Shown: positions 24,416-35,100 of the stretch, piece by piece
Layout of the letters: every line of letters starts with the position of its first letter
Position numbering within the stretch: position 1 is the stretch's first letter
Source: JAGZHZ01 sp963929865
Lineage (GTDB): Bacteria; Bacillota; Clostridia; Lachnospirales; Lachnospiraceae
Length of the DNA: 64,000 nt
Reading direction: 5' to 3'
NCBI GenBank assembly: GCA_963929865.1
Contig: CAWVKK010000045.1
Span: forward strand, 1-64,000
The notes under the pieces: generated by a model
Told to the model about the DNA's origin: nothing
Database searches by the model: none
Seen by the model: only the letters and a program-made list of their open reading frames with translations
Translations under genes and position numbers: made by a program

Positions 24416-26788
24416 TTATTCTGCGTATTTCTCTGTCCGTTCGTCGCTGATCTGTCCAGACCAGTTCAAGCCGAATCCAAAGTCATACGTATTTCCCTCA
24501 GAATCTACGTAGCATTCCATGTCCTGACCAACGTCTTCTGCCTGTTCTTCGACTGCCTTCATGTCTAACGGCTGCTGATTCGGCAGTAATCCGGAAGGCT
24601 CTGTCACGCCTGCGATAATCTCTACCGCTGCCTGATCCGTAATGCTGTATCCTAAGATAATAGCGTCTGCCAGAGGCTCTACCTCAGACCAAACCATAGG
24701 ATTGTTGACTCTCATATAGACAATGACTGGCTTATCTCCCATTGCCTCCTTCGTCTCTTCCAGCAGATCCAGCATACCTGCATTCGCTGCGGTCACGGTC
24801 TTTCCTTTATAAGAGCGGTTGTCCACCGTATCTGTATATACAACCTCTCCTGTCTCAGAGCTGATAAATTCTTTTCCTGCATCGTTGGCAAGCGATTCTT
24901 CTCTCGCATATTCTGCGGTATATTCGCCGTACTGCAGAGTAATCGGGAAGTATCCGTTTCCTCCCTCTTCCACATCGGCTGCATCGTATCCTGTGCCGCC
25001 CTCAGGCGCTTCCATTCCGATCACTGCAAAATCCGCTTCCTCCGGATCGTCTGTGACATTGTAATATTTCTCAAGAACGGCTTTCGTAACCGTCGCCTTT
25101 GTGTCTTCCGTTGTCTCCCCTGTCCAGCGGTTATAGCTTGTGTACGTATATTCCGGAACATATACGGTCTGTTTCTCCGCCGATTCGTCATATTCTTTGA
25201 TGATGTTGTCTTTGTTTTTCAGCATGACAACAGATTTCAGCTGCGCCTCATAGCCTGCTTCCATGAATTCTGCATTTCCCACGATTTCTGCCGACTCGTC
25301 CGGATCTAAGTACGGGTCTTCAAATAATCCTGTATTGAAGATATTCGTCAGCAGTCTTCTCGCTGACTCTGCGAATCTCTCATCGGCAAAGGTCTGTCCG
25401 TGGTCTTCGATCATCATGTCATATGCCTCCATGATCGGTCCTTTGTCGTTGTTTCCGCCGAACTGGTCAACTCCGGCCATCAGAATCTTATAGTGGCGCT
25501 CGGCAACAGTCAGACCTTCCACTCCCCACGGAGTCGTTCCAAATGTTCCGTCATTCGGAGCGTCCTTTGTGATTCCCCAGTCTGTACATACCACGCCGTC
25601 ATACTCATACTCTCCGCGGAGCAGATCATTGATAATATAGTCGCTGTAAGAATTTCCTACATTTTCTCCGCTCGGGCTCTGCTCATAAGAGATGGTGTAA
25701 TACGGCATAACAGCTGACGCCATGCCTGTGCCGCCTTCCAGATTAAACGCGCCGTTTACAAACACATCAATGTGTTCCTGAATATTGTCGCCTGGATAAA
25801 CCGCAAATTTTCCAAATCCATAATGAGCGTCACGTCCGCTCTCTCCGGATCCTCCTCCCGGCCAATGTTTTACCATCGCGTTGACGGATTCATTTCCCCA
25901 GCCGTTCTCAGATCCCTCCGTCGTCTGGAATCCGTCCACATACGCTCTGGCCATATCCGTGGACAGCGCGCTGTTCTCGCTGAACGTTCCATTGACGCGG
26001 CTCCATCTCGGATCTGTCGAAAGGTCAACCTGAGGCGAGAGTGCTGTCGCAATGCCGAGCGCGCGGTATTCTTTTGAGACAATCTCTCCGTGCTGCTGCA
26101 CAATCTCCGGATCAAACGTCGCCGCAAGACCGATCATAGACGGCCACAGCGAGATGTCCCCTGTGTTTCCGATATTGTACTCCAGCGCCATGGAAGAGCT
26201 TGCTGAGTTTCTCGGGTCAGAGCTGTTGTTTGCCGGGATGCCGTAGCCGATACCCTCTACCATTGCCTGTACATTGTTGGACCATTTTGCGGCGATCTCA
26301 GGCGATGCCACTGTTGTCACGAGCACATGGCGCAGATTGTTGTCAATCAGAGCTTCCTGTGTCGCCTCCGTCACTTCCTCCCCGTCCACTGAGGTGTGAG
26401 CGCTGTAAAGCATCAATCCTGCGATTGCCTCAATTCCCTCTCTTCCGTCCGCCACCATCATGTCGGCGAGCGCCTGCGCTCTCGTTTTTGTGTCAAGACG
26501 CCAGTCTTCATACGTGTCGAGTTCTCCGTTGCGGTTTAAATCTTTAAAGGCGTATCCGTCATCCTCCAAGAGCTGCAGTCCGGAATCGTTGGAGAAGCTG
26601 AGCTGTTTTCCGCCCTCCTGTGTGACAACCGAAAATCCCTTTCCGGTATCGGTAACTTCATACTTCGCTGCTGAATCTGCACTTGCCTCCTCGGCAAACA
26701 CCCCCGTTGCCATTCCAGATGTCATCATCGCCGCTGCCGCTGCAAGGGCAAATCCTCTGTTGAGTTTCTTTCTGGTACTTCTTTTCAT
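24416..26788 (-). CDS. Secreted glycoside hydrolase family 3 enzyme (simple architecture)
   Basis: The protein has 790 residues from the ATG at 26788, which follows GGAGG; an upstream in-frame ATG (26860) lacks one. A signal peptide (RGFALAAAAAMMTSG, cut near VFAEEA) has no lipobox. The GH3 barrel domain follows, with VDLSTDPRWSRV, KHWPGGGSGESGRDAHYG and the nucleophile region VVCTDWG near residue 400. The C-terminal alpha/beta sandwich comes next with VVMLKNKDNIIK and ends near LNWSG. Exo-acting beta-glucosidase, xylosidase or related activity is expected; the exact sugar cannot be told. It is the last of three GH3 genes on this strand. Confidence 0.88.
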   Translation of the reverse strand: MKRSTRKKLNRGFALAAAAAMMTSGMATGVFAEEASADSAAKYEVTDTGKGFSVVTQEGGKQLSFSNDSGLQLLEDDGYAFKDLNRNGELDTYEDWRLDTKTRAQALADMMVADGREGIEAIAGLMLYSAHTSVDGEEVTEATQEALIDNNLRHVLVTTVASPEIAAKWSNNVQAMVEGIGYGIPANNSSDPRNSASSSMALEYNIGNTGDISLWPSMIGLAATFDPEIVQQHGEIVSKEYRALGIATALSPQVDLSTDPRWSRVNGTFSENSALSTDMARAYVDGFQTTEGSENGWGNESVNAMVKHWPGGGSGESGRDAHYGFGKFAVYPGDNIQEHIDVFVNGAFNLEGGTGMASAVMPYYTISYEQSPSGENVGNSYSDYIINDLLRGEYEYDGVVCTDWGITKDAPNDGTFGTTPWGVEGLTVAERHYKILMAGVDQFGGNNDKGPIMEAYDMMIEDHGQTFADERFAESARRLLTNIFNTGLFEDPYLDPDESAEIVGNAEFMEAGYEAQLKSVVMLKNKDNIIKEYDESAEKQTVYVPEYTYTSYNRWTGETTEDTKATVTKAVLEKYYNVTDDPEEADFAVIGMEAPEGGTGYDAADVEEGGNGYFPITLQYGEYTAEYAREESLANDAGKEFISSETGEVVYTDTVDNRSYKGKTVTAANAGMLDLLEETKEAMGDKPVIVYMRVNNPMVWSEVEPLADAIILGYSITDQAAVEIIAGVTEPSGLLPNQQPLDMKAVEEQAEDVGQDMECYVDSEGNTYDFGFGLNWSGQISDERTEKYAE

Positions 26789-26939
26789 ACAGTGACCTCC
26801 ATTTTGATAAACAGTAATATCGAGTGACTGCTTAAATCTGCTTAACCCCGTTGTGTCCAAGGGGCTCGGTGGATTTTAGGTAATCGCTTGTTGCTGTTAT
26901 CTTGCGTCTCCTCCGGACTTACGATTCAAACATGGCTAT

Positions 26940-26980
26940 AGTTTACTTGATATTTTCAAAAAAATCAATATAATTTTCTT
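26940..26980 (-). promoter_or_regulatory. Probable promoter of the simple GH3 gene with a looser copy of the shared element
   Basis: Within the AT-rich 379-bp gap (26789-27167) the minus strand has TAAACT (26945-26940) as a -10. Exactly 18 bp upstream is AAGAAAATTATATTGAT (26980-26964), which matches the element before the permuted GH3 gene at 14 of 17 positions. Read as an ordinary promoter, the -35 is TTGATT at 17 bp. The leader of about 145 nt contains no further clear gene. Nothing else is seen in the gap. Confidence 0.45.
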
Positions 26981-27167
26981 CTTTTTTTCTATATTTTTAT
27001 TATATTATGCATAATATTTTTTATTATTTACATTATATATTTGAAATTATATCTAATTTTTTTGATTTATTTCACAAATTTTTGTATATTTTTATATTTC
27101 CCCATATTCTATTTTCACTGATATCTTTCTGTCATCCTCTGAGGTTTGCACTGCCGAGTGCGCTCTT

Positions 27168-30100
27168 CTACTGTGCCGTCTCGAATCCGGAGACCGTCTG
27201 GTAAACGGTCAGGCTGTCTGCACGCGTATCCGTGTAAGGCGCTGCCTCCACGTCATCAAACAGATCTGCAAACTGGTTCGAGGCGAGAACAATGTTCAGA
27301 ATGTGGATCACACTCTTTTGAAGATCGCCAAGGCAGATATTGTTTTTCTCATACTCTCCTTTGTAGACGATGGTCGTCGTTCCGTCTCCATTGTCGGTGA
27401 CAGCCGCCGCCTCTCCAAGCTGTGCGATCAGCTCCGATACGGCTATCGTGCCCACCTGCGTGCTTCCCGGTTCCACATAATCTCTGACCGCGCTGTCATA
27501 GACTTCTGTACTCACAGTCTTTTCTATCGTCACTTCGCCGTCGGCGGAAGGGATAAACTCGCCCCATGCTGTTTCATTCTGTGCAAAGGTCTGATCTCCC
27601 CACTCCATGACTGACGCCTCTACCTCCGGGTATACATCGTCCTCTCCGAAAGTCGGCTCTACATCGGAAAATCCTTTTACCGTGATGTCTTCCACCGAGC
27701 TTCCCGGCATAATCAGATCATTTCCCGCATGCATCGAAATCGACGGCGTGGACTGTCCTCCGCCCCAGTCTGTCATAATCAATCCGTCGAATCCCCATTC
27801 GCCGCGCGCCACATCCATGCACAGATCCCAGTCGTCCCCTGCCGGCACGCCGTTGTTTAAATTGTAGGATGTCATGATCGCCATCGGTTTTGCGCCTTTT
27901 ACAGCCATCTCAAAGCCTTTGAGATAAATTTCGCGGAATGTTCTTTCTGTGATCGTATTGTTGACTGCGCTGCGGTTATTTTCCTGGCTGTTGCCCGCGT
28001 AATGCTTTAAGGTCACGCCCACTCCAGGATTGGACTGTACGCCGCAGATCTCCGCCACAGCAGTCATTCCGGTCAGATACGGGTCTTCCGAGAAATATTC
28101 AAAATTTCGTCCGCACAGAGGATTTCTGTGAATATTCATGCCTGGGGCGAGCCACAGCGTAATGCCGAATTCTCTCATCTCTTCTCCGATTGCGGCGCCT
28201 ACTTCCTCTACCACCTCCGTATCCCACGTCTGGGCGAGAAGCGTCCCGATCGGCCATGCTGTACAGAACTGATAATATACCGTTCCGTCTTCTCCTTCCT
28301 CTTCCCTTGTCAGGCGCAGACCCGCCGGTCCGTCGGCCAGCACAATATTCGGAATTTTTTTCGATTCAATGTAGATTCCCGCAGTCTCCCCTGCCGCTCC
28401 TGATACAGCATTTGCCTGGGCGCCAAGCATCGTTCCGTCGCTCAGCTTGTCCGCATTATCCGACGCTGCCCCTGCTGATTGTCCCTGCGCGTTTGGCAGC
28501 TTATTGCCGCCGATCACAATGTCCGCCATCTCCGATACCGTCAGACCGGATACAAACTCTTCCATCGTGATTTTCTTGTCATAGACGTCTTTTAGCGTCG
28601 CCTTGCTAAAATCTCCCGGCAGTTCATATACTTGCTCCTTATATTCTCCGTGATAAGCGCTTTCCAGCGCATAAGGCAGATTTTCGGCAAGATATTCCCG
28701 CTCGGTAGTTGCCGATACATACGCCGTCACGGTCTCATCTTCATACATGGACTGGCTGTCAACCGTCCAGATTTCCATTGCGCTCAGCTCTATCACAGGA
28801 GCCGCTGCGATCTGCTCTTCCTCCCCTTCATACGTGTACGGCACTGCCTCCCGGCTGGAGAGTTCCGTGATCTCTTTGTCTGCCGTGCATTGATTCGTAA
28901 GCTGCTCTGTGACCGCCATGTCGTCCAGTCTGACAATTCCGGCCACCTTCGTGTTTCTGGAGCTGTTTCCTGCCCGGATGATATAATCGCCTGCTTCCAT
29001 AATGTACGCCGCGCGCGCTTCTGAATAGGACGACATCTCCGTCGTCTTATAAGAGATGGCGAGCGTCTGGCTCTCTCCCGGCGCAAGTTCTTTTGTCTTT
29101 GCATACCCCGTCAATTCCTGGTACGGTTTTTCCAGTTCTCCTTCCGGAGCCGAAAAATAAATTTCTACGACCTCTTTTCCCGAATATGTGTCCCCTGTAT
29201 TCTTGACTGTCACTGTCACCGTCACATAGTCGGCGTCCGCCTCTATGCTGTCCACCGCAATGTCAAATGTCGTATAAGAAAGTCCATATCCAAACTCATA
29301 CGCCGGTTCCACCCCGAATGTGTCGAAATACCGGTATCCGACATAGATTCCCTCTGTGTAATCCTCCTGATCCACATTTCCGTCATTCGATCCAAAGGTT
29401 GCCGATGATGGATAATCTTCATAATTTTTTGCCCAGGTATCCGTCAGTTTTCCGGACGGGGTCACTTCGCCGTTCAAAACCTTGACCACGGCGTCGCCGC
29501 CGCGCATACCTGCCTGGGACATCAGAAGGAGAGCGTCAATCCCTTCGATCTCGTCCATAAAGGAAGTATCGATCACGCCTCCTACATTTAAAACTACAAT
29601 GCAGTGTTCAAAATTTTCGGCAAGCAGCTGTATATTTTTCGTTTCCGTCTCTGTCAGATAGTAATCTCCCGGCTGAGCCGTGCGGTCGGCGCCTTCTCCG
29701 GAATTTCTCGCGATGACGTACACCGCCGTGTCCGTATCTTTCTTTGAGGCTTCCAGCTGCTCCTGCGTAATCTCCTGATCTGCGATCTTGATCTGTCCAA
29801 ATATTCCCTCTACATTTTTGGCGGCTTCATCGTACGCTGCCTGATACTCGCTCAGCCACGCCTGCGACGTTATGTGGTATCCCGCATTCTCAAATCCGTC
29901 CCATACATTGACTACTTCTCTTTGATTGACGTCGCCTGAGCCGGTTCCGCCCTTGACGGTTCCGTAAGCTCCTCCGCCAAACAGTGCAACATTGCCGCTG
30001 TTCGCAATCGGAAGCGTATGATCTTTATTTTCGAGCAGCACCATTCCCTGTGTCGCCGCCGTCATCGACAGCTCGGAATTTCGGATTTCTCTCTCTGTCT

Positions 30101-30221
30101 TTTCCAGCGTTGTCACGGCTCCAATTCCTGCCGCCATTCCGGTAGCTCCCGCTGTCATCGCCATTGCGGCGGCAAGCAGCACAGCTAAAACGCTTTTTCC
30201 TGTTTTTTTGTTCTTGTTCAT
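27168..30221 (-). CDS. Secreted GH3 beta-glucosidase-type enzyme with circularly permuted domains
   Basis: The protein has 1017 residues. After a signal peptide (SVLAVLLAAAMAMTAG, no lipobox), the alpha/beta sandwich normally found last comes first (GMVLLENKDHTLPI near 60; FGYGLSYTTFDI near 325). A fibronectin-III-like domain follows (about 340-440). The catalytic barrel comes last, with ADGPAGLRL, NIHRNPLCGRNFEYFSEDP, LKHYAGNSQENNRSAVNN and the nucleophile in LIMTDWGG near 816. This reversed order is known from some ruminal clostridial GH3 enzymes. Substrate is probably beta-glucosides, by similarity only. The downstream neighbour is the simple GH3 gene. Confidence 0.9.
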   Translation of the reverse strand: MNKNKKTGKSVLAVLLAAAMAMTAGATGMAAGIGAVTTLEKTEREIRNSELSMTAATQGMVLLENKDHTLPIANSGNVALFGGGAYGTVKGGTGSGDVNQREVVNVWDGFENAGYHITSQAWLSEYQAAYDEAAKNVEGIFGQIKIADQEITQEQLEASKKDTDTAVYVIARNSGEGADRTAQPGDYYLTETETKNIQLLAENFEHCIVVLNVGGVIDTSFMDEIEGIDALLLMSQAGMRGGDAVVKVLNGEVTPSGKLTDTWAKNYEDYPSSATFGSNDGNVDQEDYTEGIYVGYRYFDTFGVEPAYEFGYGLSYTTFDIAVDSIEADADYVTVTVTVKNTGDTYSGKEVVEIYFSAPEGELEKPYQELTGYAKTKELAPGESQTLAISYKTTEMSSYSEARAAYIMEAGDYIIRAGNSSRNTKVAGIVRLDDMAVTEQLTNQCTADKEITELSSREAVPYTYEGEEEQIAAAPVIELSAMEIWTVDSQSMYEDETVTAYVSATTEREYLAENLPYALESAYHGEYKEQVYELPGDFSKATLKDVYDKKITMEEFVSGLTVSEMADIVIGGNKLPNAQGQSAGAASDNADKLSDGTMLGAQANAVSGAAGETAGIYIESKKIPNIVLADGPAGLRLTREEEGEDGTVYYQFCTAWPIGTLLAQTWDTEVVEEVGAAIGEEMREFGITLWLAPGMNIHRNPLCGRNFEYFSEDPYLTGMTAVAEICGVQSNPGVGVTLKHYAGNSQENNRSAVNNTITERTFREIYLKGFEMAVKGAKPMAIMTSYNLNNGVPAGDDWDLCMDVARGEWGFDGLIMTDWGGGQSTPSISMHAGNDLIMPGSSVEDITVKGFSDVEPTFGEDDVYPEVEASVMEWGDQTFAQNETAWGEFIPSADGEVTIEKTVSTEVYDSAVRDYVEPGSTQVGTIAVSELIAQLGEAAAVTDNGDGTTTIVYKGEYEKNNICLGDLQKSVIHILNIVLASNQFADLFDDVEAAPYTDTRADSLTVYQTVSGFETAQ

Positions 30222-30330
30222 ACTATCCCTCCTTCTTTCACTCTGACGCCGAAAGCTCTCTGTCCTCAGTTGATTGCTTTCATGGCATACATTCTCACAA
30301 ATTATCCATTGTATACAAAATATACTTTAA

Positions 30331-30372
30331 TCATATGGGTTTTTTCTCCTATTTTCCATACAATTTTCTTAG
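30331..30372 (-). promoter_or_regulatory. Promoter of the permuted GH3 gene with the shared AAAATYGTATRGAA element
   Basis: The minus strand carries a -10 TATGAT (30336-30331). Exactly 18 bp upstream is the element AAAATTGTATGGAA (30368-30355), preceded by TAAG. The -35 read at 17 bp would be TGGAAA, a poor match. This lies in the 323-bp gap 30222-30544, which also holds a TTGTATACAA palindrome near 30309-30318 and the foldase terminator. Confidence 0.5.
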
Positions 30373-30474
30373 AAAAATCATGGATTTTCTTTGTCTTGCC
30401 ATTCCAGCGCATTTTTCTTCCCGTCTGCCCTTCTCTCTGCCGGACTGCAGGCATTTTGCGCATTTTTTTGTTTT

Positions 30475-30504
30475 ATACAAAAAGAGCTGCGCGCGCGCAG
30501 CTCT
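30475..30504 (-). terminator. Intrinsic terminator of the secreted foldase gene
   Basis: AGAGCTGCGCG/CGCGCAGCTCT forms a 22-bp perfect palindrome (30483-30504). On the minus strand it is followed directly by TTTTTGT. It lies 40 bp past the foldase stop. Confidence 0.85.
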
Positions 30505-30544
30505 CTGATAAAAAATTTTTTCTCTTTTCCGTCAATTTTTCTTT

Positions 30545-31816
30545 CTATAAAATTTCGATATCGCACTCTTCGCACCATTCTTGGATAGCGGCGGAGAAAT
30601 TTTCATTCTGCGCCTGGCTAAGCAGCATAGAGCGCAGATTTTCTTTTACGGTATCCGTATACTCGATCGGTCCTCCCTGTGCGTCATAATCGTAATATAA
30701 AATATAGATGCCGTCCGAGCAGACGATCGGATCGGAGATCTGACCGATTTCTTCCACAGCCATTGCTTCCTCTACAAGGTCCTCCTCCCAGAAAATGCTG
30801 TCTTTATGTACGCTGCATCCGCTGTAATCAGAGAGATTGGCGTCCGCGCTGTATTCGTCCATCAGATCCTCAAAGGACTCTCCATCGTTGAATTTTTCTT
30901 CGATCTCGTCTACTGTGTCCTGTATCTGCGCAAGAATTTCTTCTTTGAGCTGTGCGATTGCCTCTTCCGTCCCTGCGTCGGCTGCCGTCGCCGCTTCTTC
31001 CCCGCTTGTTTCCGGATACATAAGCGCCTGAAGCTCTTCCTGCTTCTCCTCATCTCCTGCCAGTCGGATATGCATAAAATGACGGTAGCCTTCCGGAATA
31101 TAGAAGGATTCGTTTGTTCCGTACGCTGCGATTGTCTGTTCATACAGCGGTACATTATCCGCAAAGGACGCCTCGTCCATCGCTACATACTCGTCGTATT
31201 TCTCTTTTACCTCTTCGTCTGAGATCGAGACTTCTCCGATGCAGTACTCTTCTACACGGTTAAAGATCTCTTCGCTTTTCATCTCTTCAAACACAGCCTC
31301 GCTCGTCTCATATCCGTACTGCGCCATGATCTCCTGTGCCTGTTTTTCAGCGTCTTCCTCTTCCAGAGAAGCATCCTGCGCCATATACAGTGCCTTGTAG
31401 ATCTCTATGGATTCATCCCACTGCTCCTGCGCCTGGCTTCTTAAATCTTCCAGCTCCTCGTCTGTAAATTCATCCAATTTTAATTCCTGCGATTTAATCT
31501 CAATCACTTTTAACTGAATCAGTATATTCAAAGCTTCCTGGGCGACATAGCTCTGAAGATTTTCATCACTGATGTCATATCCGCTGTTCTGGTATTTCTG
31601 CAGCATATAATTTGTCATCACCGTAAGCTGCGACTGTGTGAGTTCCTCTCCGTTTACCGTTGCCACCACGGTGTCCTCCTGCGCCGCCTCTGCCGCTGTC
31701 GCCTCTTGTTCTGCGCTCTCCAGTTCAGCTGTCTGTGCTTGTGCACATACATGGATTCCTGAGAAAACCATGCCTGCTGCCAACAGACACGCCAGTGTTC
31801 TTGTCCTCTTTTTCAT
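30545..31816 (-). CDS. Secreted parvulin/SurA-like foldase
   Basis: The protein has 423 residues with a signal peptide (TLACLLAAGMVFSG, cut near CAQAQT; no convincing lipobox). A SurA-type N-terminal helical region (VATVNGEELTQSQL to about 230) is followed by a parvulin-like region. In the latter, YRHFMHIRLAGDE starts the fold, an acidic insertion follows, then FNDGESFEDLMDEYSAD and EIGQISDPIVCSDGIYILYY close it. Two cysteines in the parvulin part might pair. The protein is strongly acidic, as expected outside the cell. It sits between two secreted GH3 genes, so helping their folding is a reasonable inference. The signal-less paralog is at 20641. Confidence 0.82.
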   Translation of the reverse strand: MKKRTRTLACLLAAGMVFSGIHVCAQAQTAELESAEQEATAAEAAQEDTVVATVNGEELTQSQLTVMTNYMLQKYQNSGYDISDENLQSYVAQEALNILIQLKVIEIKSQELKLDEFTDEELEDLRSQAQEQWDESIEIYKALYMAQDASLEEEDAEKQAQEIMAQYGYETSEAVFEEMKSEEIFNRVEEYCIGEVSISDEEVKEKYDEYVAMDEASFADNVPLYEQTIAAYGTNESFYIPEGYRHFMHIRLAGDEEKQEELQALMYPETSGEEAATAADAGTEEAIAQLKEEILAQIQDTVDEIEEKFNDGESFEDLMDEYSADANLSDYSGCSVHKDSIFWEEDLVEEAMAVEEIGQISDPIVCSDGIYILYYDYDAQGGPIEYTDTVKENLRSMLLSQAQNENFSAAIQEWCEECDIEIL

Positions 31817-31868
31817 TCTAATCCCTCCGTCTGACGAGTCTTTCTCTCTCGCCTGTTTTGTGTTTTAT

Positions 31869-31912
31869 ATTTTACCCCTTTTTTGTTCATCATTCCATAC
31901 GATTTTTTCTTA
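31869..31912 (-). promoter_or_regulatory. Promoter of the secreted foldase gene with the shared AAAATYGTATRGAA element
   Basis: On the minus strand, -10 TAAAAT (31874-31869) lies exactly 18 bp downstream of AAAATCGTATGGAA (31906-31893), preceded by TAAGAA. The rest of the 324-bp gap (31817-32140) is very AT-rich, with T-tracts, and holds the terminator of the next gene upstream. Confidence 0.5.
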
Positions 31913-32083
31913 TATAGTTTCAATTTTTATCAATTTTTTTATTTTTTTCCCATTTTTTTATTTTTTTACCGTTATTTTTTTATAGTTCTTCTCCTGTTTT
32001 ACTTTCTTTTTTTGTTTAATATTTTGCAGACCATTTTCATCTGCGCGCCGTATTTCTATCTGTCTGATTTCTCTCTTGCGCAG

Positions 32084-32112
32084 ACAGAAAAAGAGCCTCG
32101 TCAGAAGCTCTT
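32084..32112 (-). terminator. Intrinsic terminator of the PA14-type GH3 gene
   Basis: AAGAGC-N10-GCTCTT followed by TTTC on the minus strand, about 30 bp past the stop codon. Confidence 0.65.
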
Positions 32113-32140
32113 TTCCCTCTTTGTTCTCTGCGTCCGGGTT

Positions 32141-35100
32141 CTATTCCACTGTGACGGTTTGCGACAATGCCAGGTTGTCCGATGCCGTTCCGACATAGAT
32201 TGTGCGTTCTCCTTGCGCAACCGTCCATTTATCTTTCGTGCCGTCTTCATTTTCATTATACTCTGTCTGAAGCGTATTCCAGTAGGACAGAGATCTCTCC
32301 GACACCTGAACCGTTATTGTCTGGCTTTCTCCCGGTTCCAGCACCTGCGTGCGTTCAAACCCGCACAGCTGAATCTCTGCGCACATGATGCCTTCCGGAA
32401 CTTCAGCTTCTCCAAGATAGACCTGCGCCACTTCAGCGCCTGCAGCAGATCCTGTATTCGTAACCGTAAAGGTTACGTCGTATCCATATTCCGCATCGGC
32501 TGTCTTTTCAATGTTTAAGTCAGAATATTCGAATGTTGTATAGCTCAGCCCGTGACCAAAATCGAATGCCGGCTCTACGTCATTTTTATCATACCAGCGG
32601 TATCCGATATAGATTCCCTCTGCAACCGTTGCATCCTTTAAGTTGTCTGCCGCGCCGTTGGAAATACGCTCTAAATTCTCTCCGGTCGCTATGTTAAACG
32701 CTTCCTGTGAGTAAGAGATAGACGTATCTTCTCCTGTCTTGTGGAATGTGATCGGCAGCTTGCCGCTTGGGCTGACCTCCCCCAGAAGCAGATCTGCCGT
32801 CGCTGTTCCGACTGCCTGTCCGCCGAACCACATTTCCAAAATGGAATCTACTTCGTCTGCCCATCCGTTTCCTTCCGGGAAGTAGGTATCGTCGCACAGC
32901 GCAATGCTGCTTGCCGTATTCAGCACTACAATAACCTGATTTCCATTTTCCTCCGCCGCGTCGATGACGTCTCTTAAGAGCTTCAGCTGGTCTTCCGCAA
33001 GAGAGCGGCTTGCCGGGGTCACTTCCTCTTCTGACGCTGTATCCCATGGCATTGCTCCGCCCCCGTCGCTGTTTCCTGTCGTATTGTCATACGCAAAAAA
33101 GATGACTTTATCATTTTCTTTCGCCGCCTCAACAGCCGCCTCATAATCACTCTCAGCCTGTCCTGCCGGAATCCATGCAAGCCGGATCTGCATGTCTTTC
33201 AGATCTGCCAAGTCTGTCGGCATATCGATTCCTGTAAGTTCAATCTTATAGCGTTTTCCTGCTTCCAGATTCATAGTCACTGCGTTTCCGATTCCCATGC
33301 CTTCTCTGGAGGAGATTAAATTATTCCATCCCCACTGAGTTCCCTGCCGGTCTCCCGCACCTGAGCTGACATTCTGTCCGTCAACCGTGCAGCTTACATC
33401 TCCGCCGATTGACTGCAGGATAAAGGAATATTCCCCGGATTGCGGGACCTCCAGCCATCCAGTCCAGGTGTAGGCTTCGCCGTTTGTGATCGCATTGCCT
33501 GGCTGTACCGCGTCTTCTTCATCCGCATTTTCAAAATCTCTTCTTCCGTCTGCGTGAATTCCGACTGTAAAATCAATTACAGGGTCGATCGCAGCCACCT
33601 CATCCAGCTCGTAAACCTCGCCGGATTCCTGATCTTTTACCATAAAGTAAGCTTTTTTGGTGTCTGAAATCTCCTGCACATAGACAGATTCATTGCTCAG
33701 CCCATTCATCTCCCAGATGTCAGAAGATGCAAAAACGCCTGTTCCATCTGGACCTGGAATGTATTCCGGAAGCTCGCCGCTTTCTGTCTCTTCCTCTGTC
33801 TCCTCTTGCTGAGATCCGGGAGGTCCGAACATTCCGCCGCTGTTTTCCGATACCACTCCGTATGTGCGGACAAATCCATGTTCATCGCCGTCTTCAGACG
33901 TATAGATATACTCCTGCGGGATCGTAGTTCCTGCCAGATCAAGTCCTACGTACGTCGAAACATTTGCATCCTCTCCGATGATCTTCTGCATCGCCTCATA
34001 TGGTCCGTCGATATAGTTGACTACGCCGTAGGAGCGTTCTGCTCCTGTTCCGGTAAAAGCATATTCCGCTCCGATTCCGATCATTGCGACAGAGCGCTCG
34101 CCTGTGTAATCTTCGCTTGTCAGCGGAAGCGCATTCCCGTTATTCTGTAGAAGAACGGCTCCGCTTTCTGCGATCTCTTTTACGACTTCATTTGCAGAAT
34201 CCATATATGCTTCCGTGTAATCCTCTTCATAGCTGTCGATCAGCGTGATTGCCGTTGCGGAATCCGAGCAGTCTCTGTTCACATCCCGTTTCACTCTCGC
34301 CTCTCCGTCCGCATAATAGATATTCGAATAGGAATAATACAGATATCCTGCGATGCCGTAAGCATACAGATTGTCTTTTACATTCTGGACAATCTCGTCA
34401 AAGGTTCCTTCTCCTGCCTCAATTGCCGCCTCAATATTTTCTTTTGTGTTGTTGCCTACGCTCGGCATTGCCATCGTATTGCCCTGGAAGGAACTCATCT
34501 CTTTTTGTCCGCCCCAGTCGCAGCAGATCATTCCTTTGAATCCGACTATCTCGCGCAGGACGTCCAGATTGATATAGTCATTGCTGTCCGTAAATTCTCC
34601 ATTTTCCTCTGTAAATCCCGGAATTTCAATGCTGTTGTATGTTGTCATGACGGAAGCTGCGTTTCCGTATTTAATGGCATATTCAAACGGTGTGACATAG
34701 AATTCGTGGAAAGTCTGCTCATCGATGGTAACGTTGACGCCGGTGTCTCCATTTGTGCCGTATCCTGCATAATGTTTAATCATAGCGGCAACCCCTTCCG
34801 ACTGCACGCCTGCTACCTGCTGCGCGCCGAGCGTTCCTGTCAGATACGGATCTTCTCCCATGGTATCCTTGGTGCGGTTCCAGTGACCGGTGCGCACAAC
34901 GTCCATCTGTGTCCCCAGCTGGAAATTCGATCCGATAATCCGGTTGTCAGAGCCTTCCAGCTGTCCGTACGCATACGCCAGGTCTGTGCTGAAGGTCGAT
35001 CCTAAGACCATATTTACCGGAAAGCCTGTCGTCTCATACAGGGAAGTCACCCCGGCGGGACCGTCGTGGTAGAAGGACTCCGGTACGCCAAGTTCCGGGC

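Noticed and set aside
30309..30318. TTGTATACAA palindrome as the main operator of the permuted GH3 gene
   Set aside because: It lies around or just after the predicted transcription start and is not found at the other GH3 promoters, whereas the AAAATYGTATRGAA element is shared. It may still have a local role.
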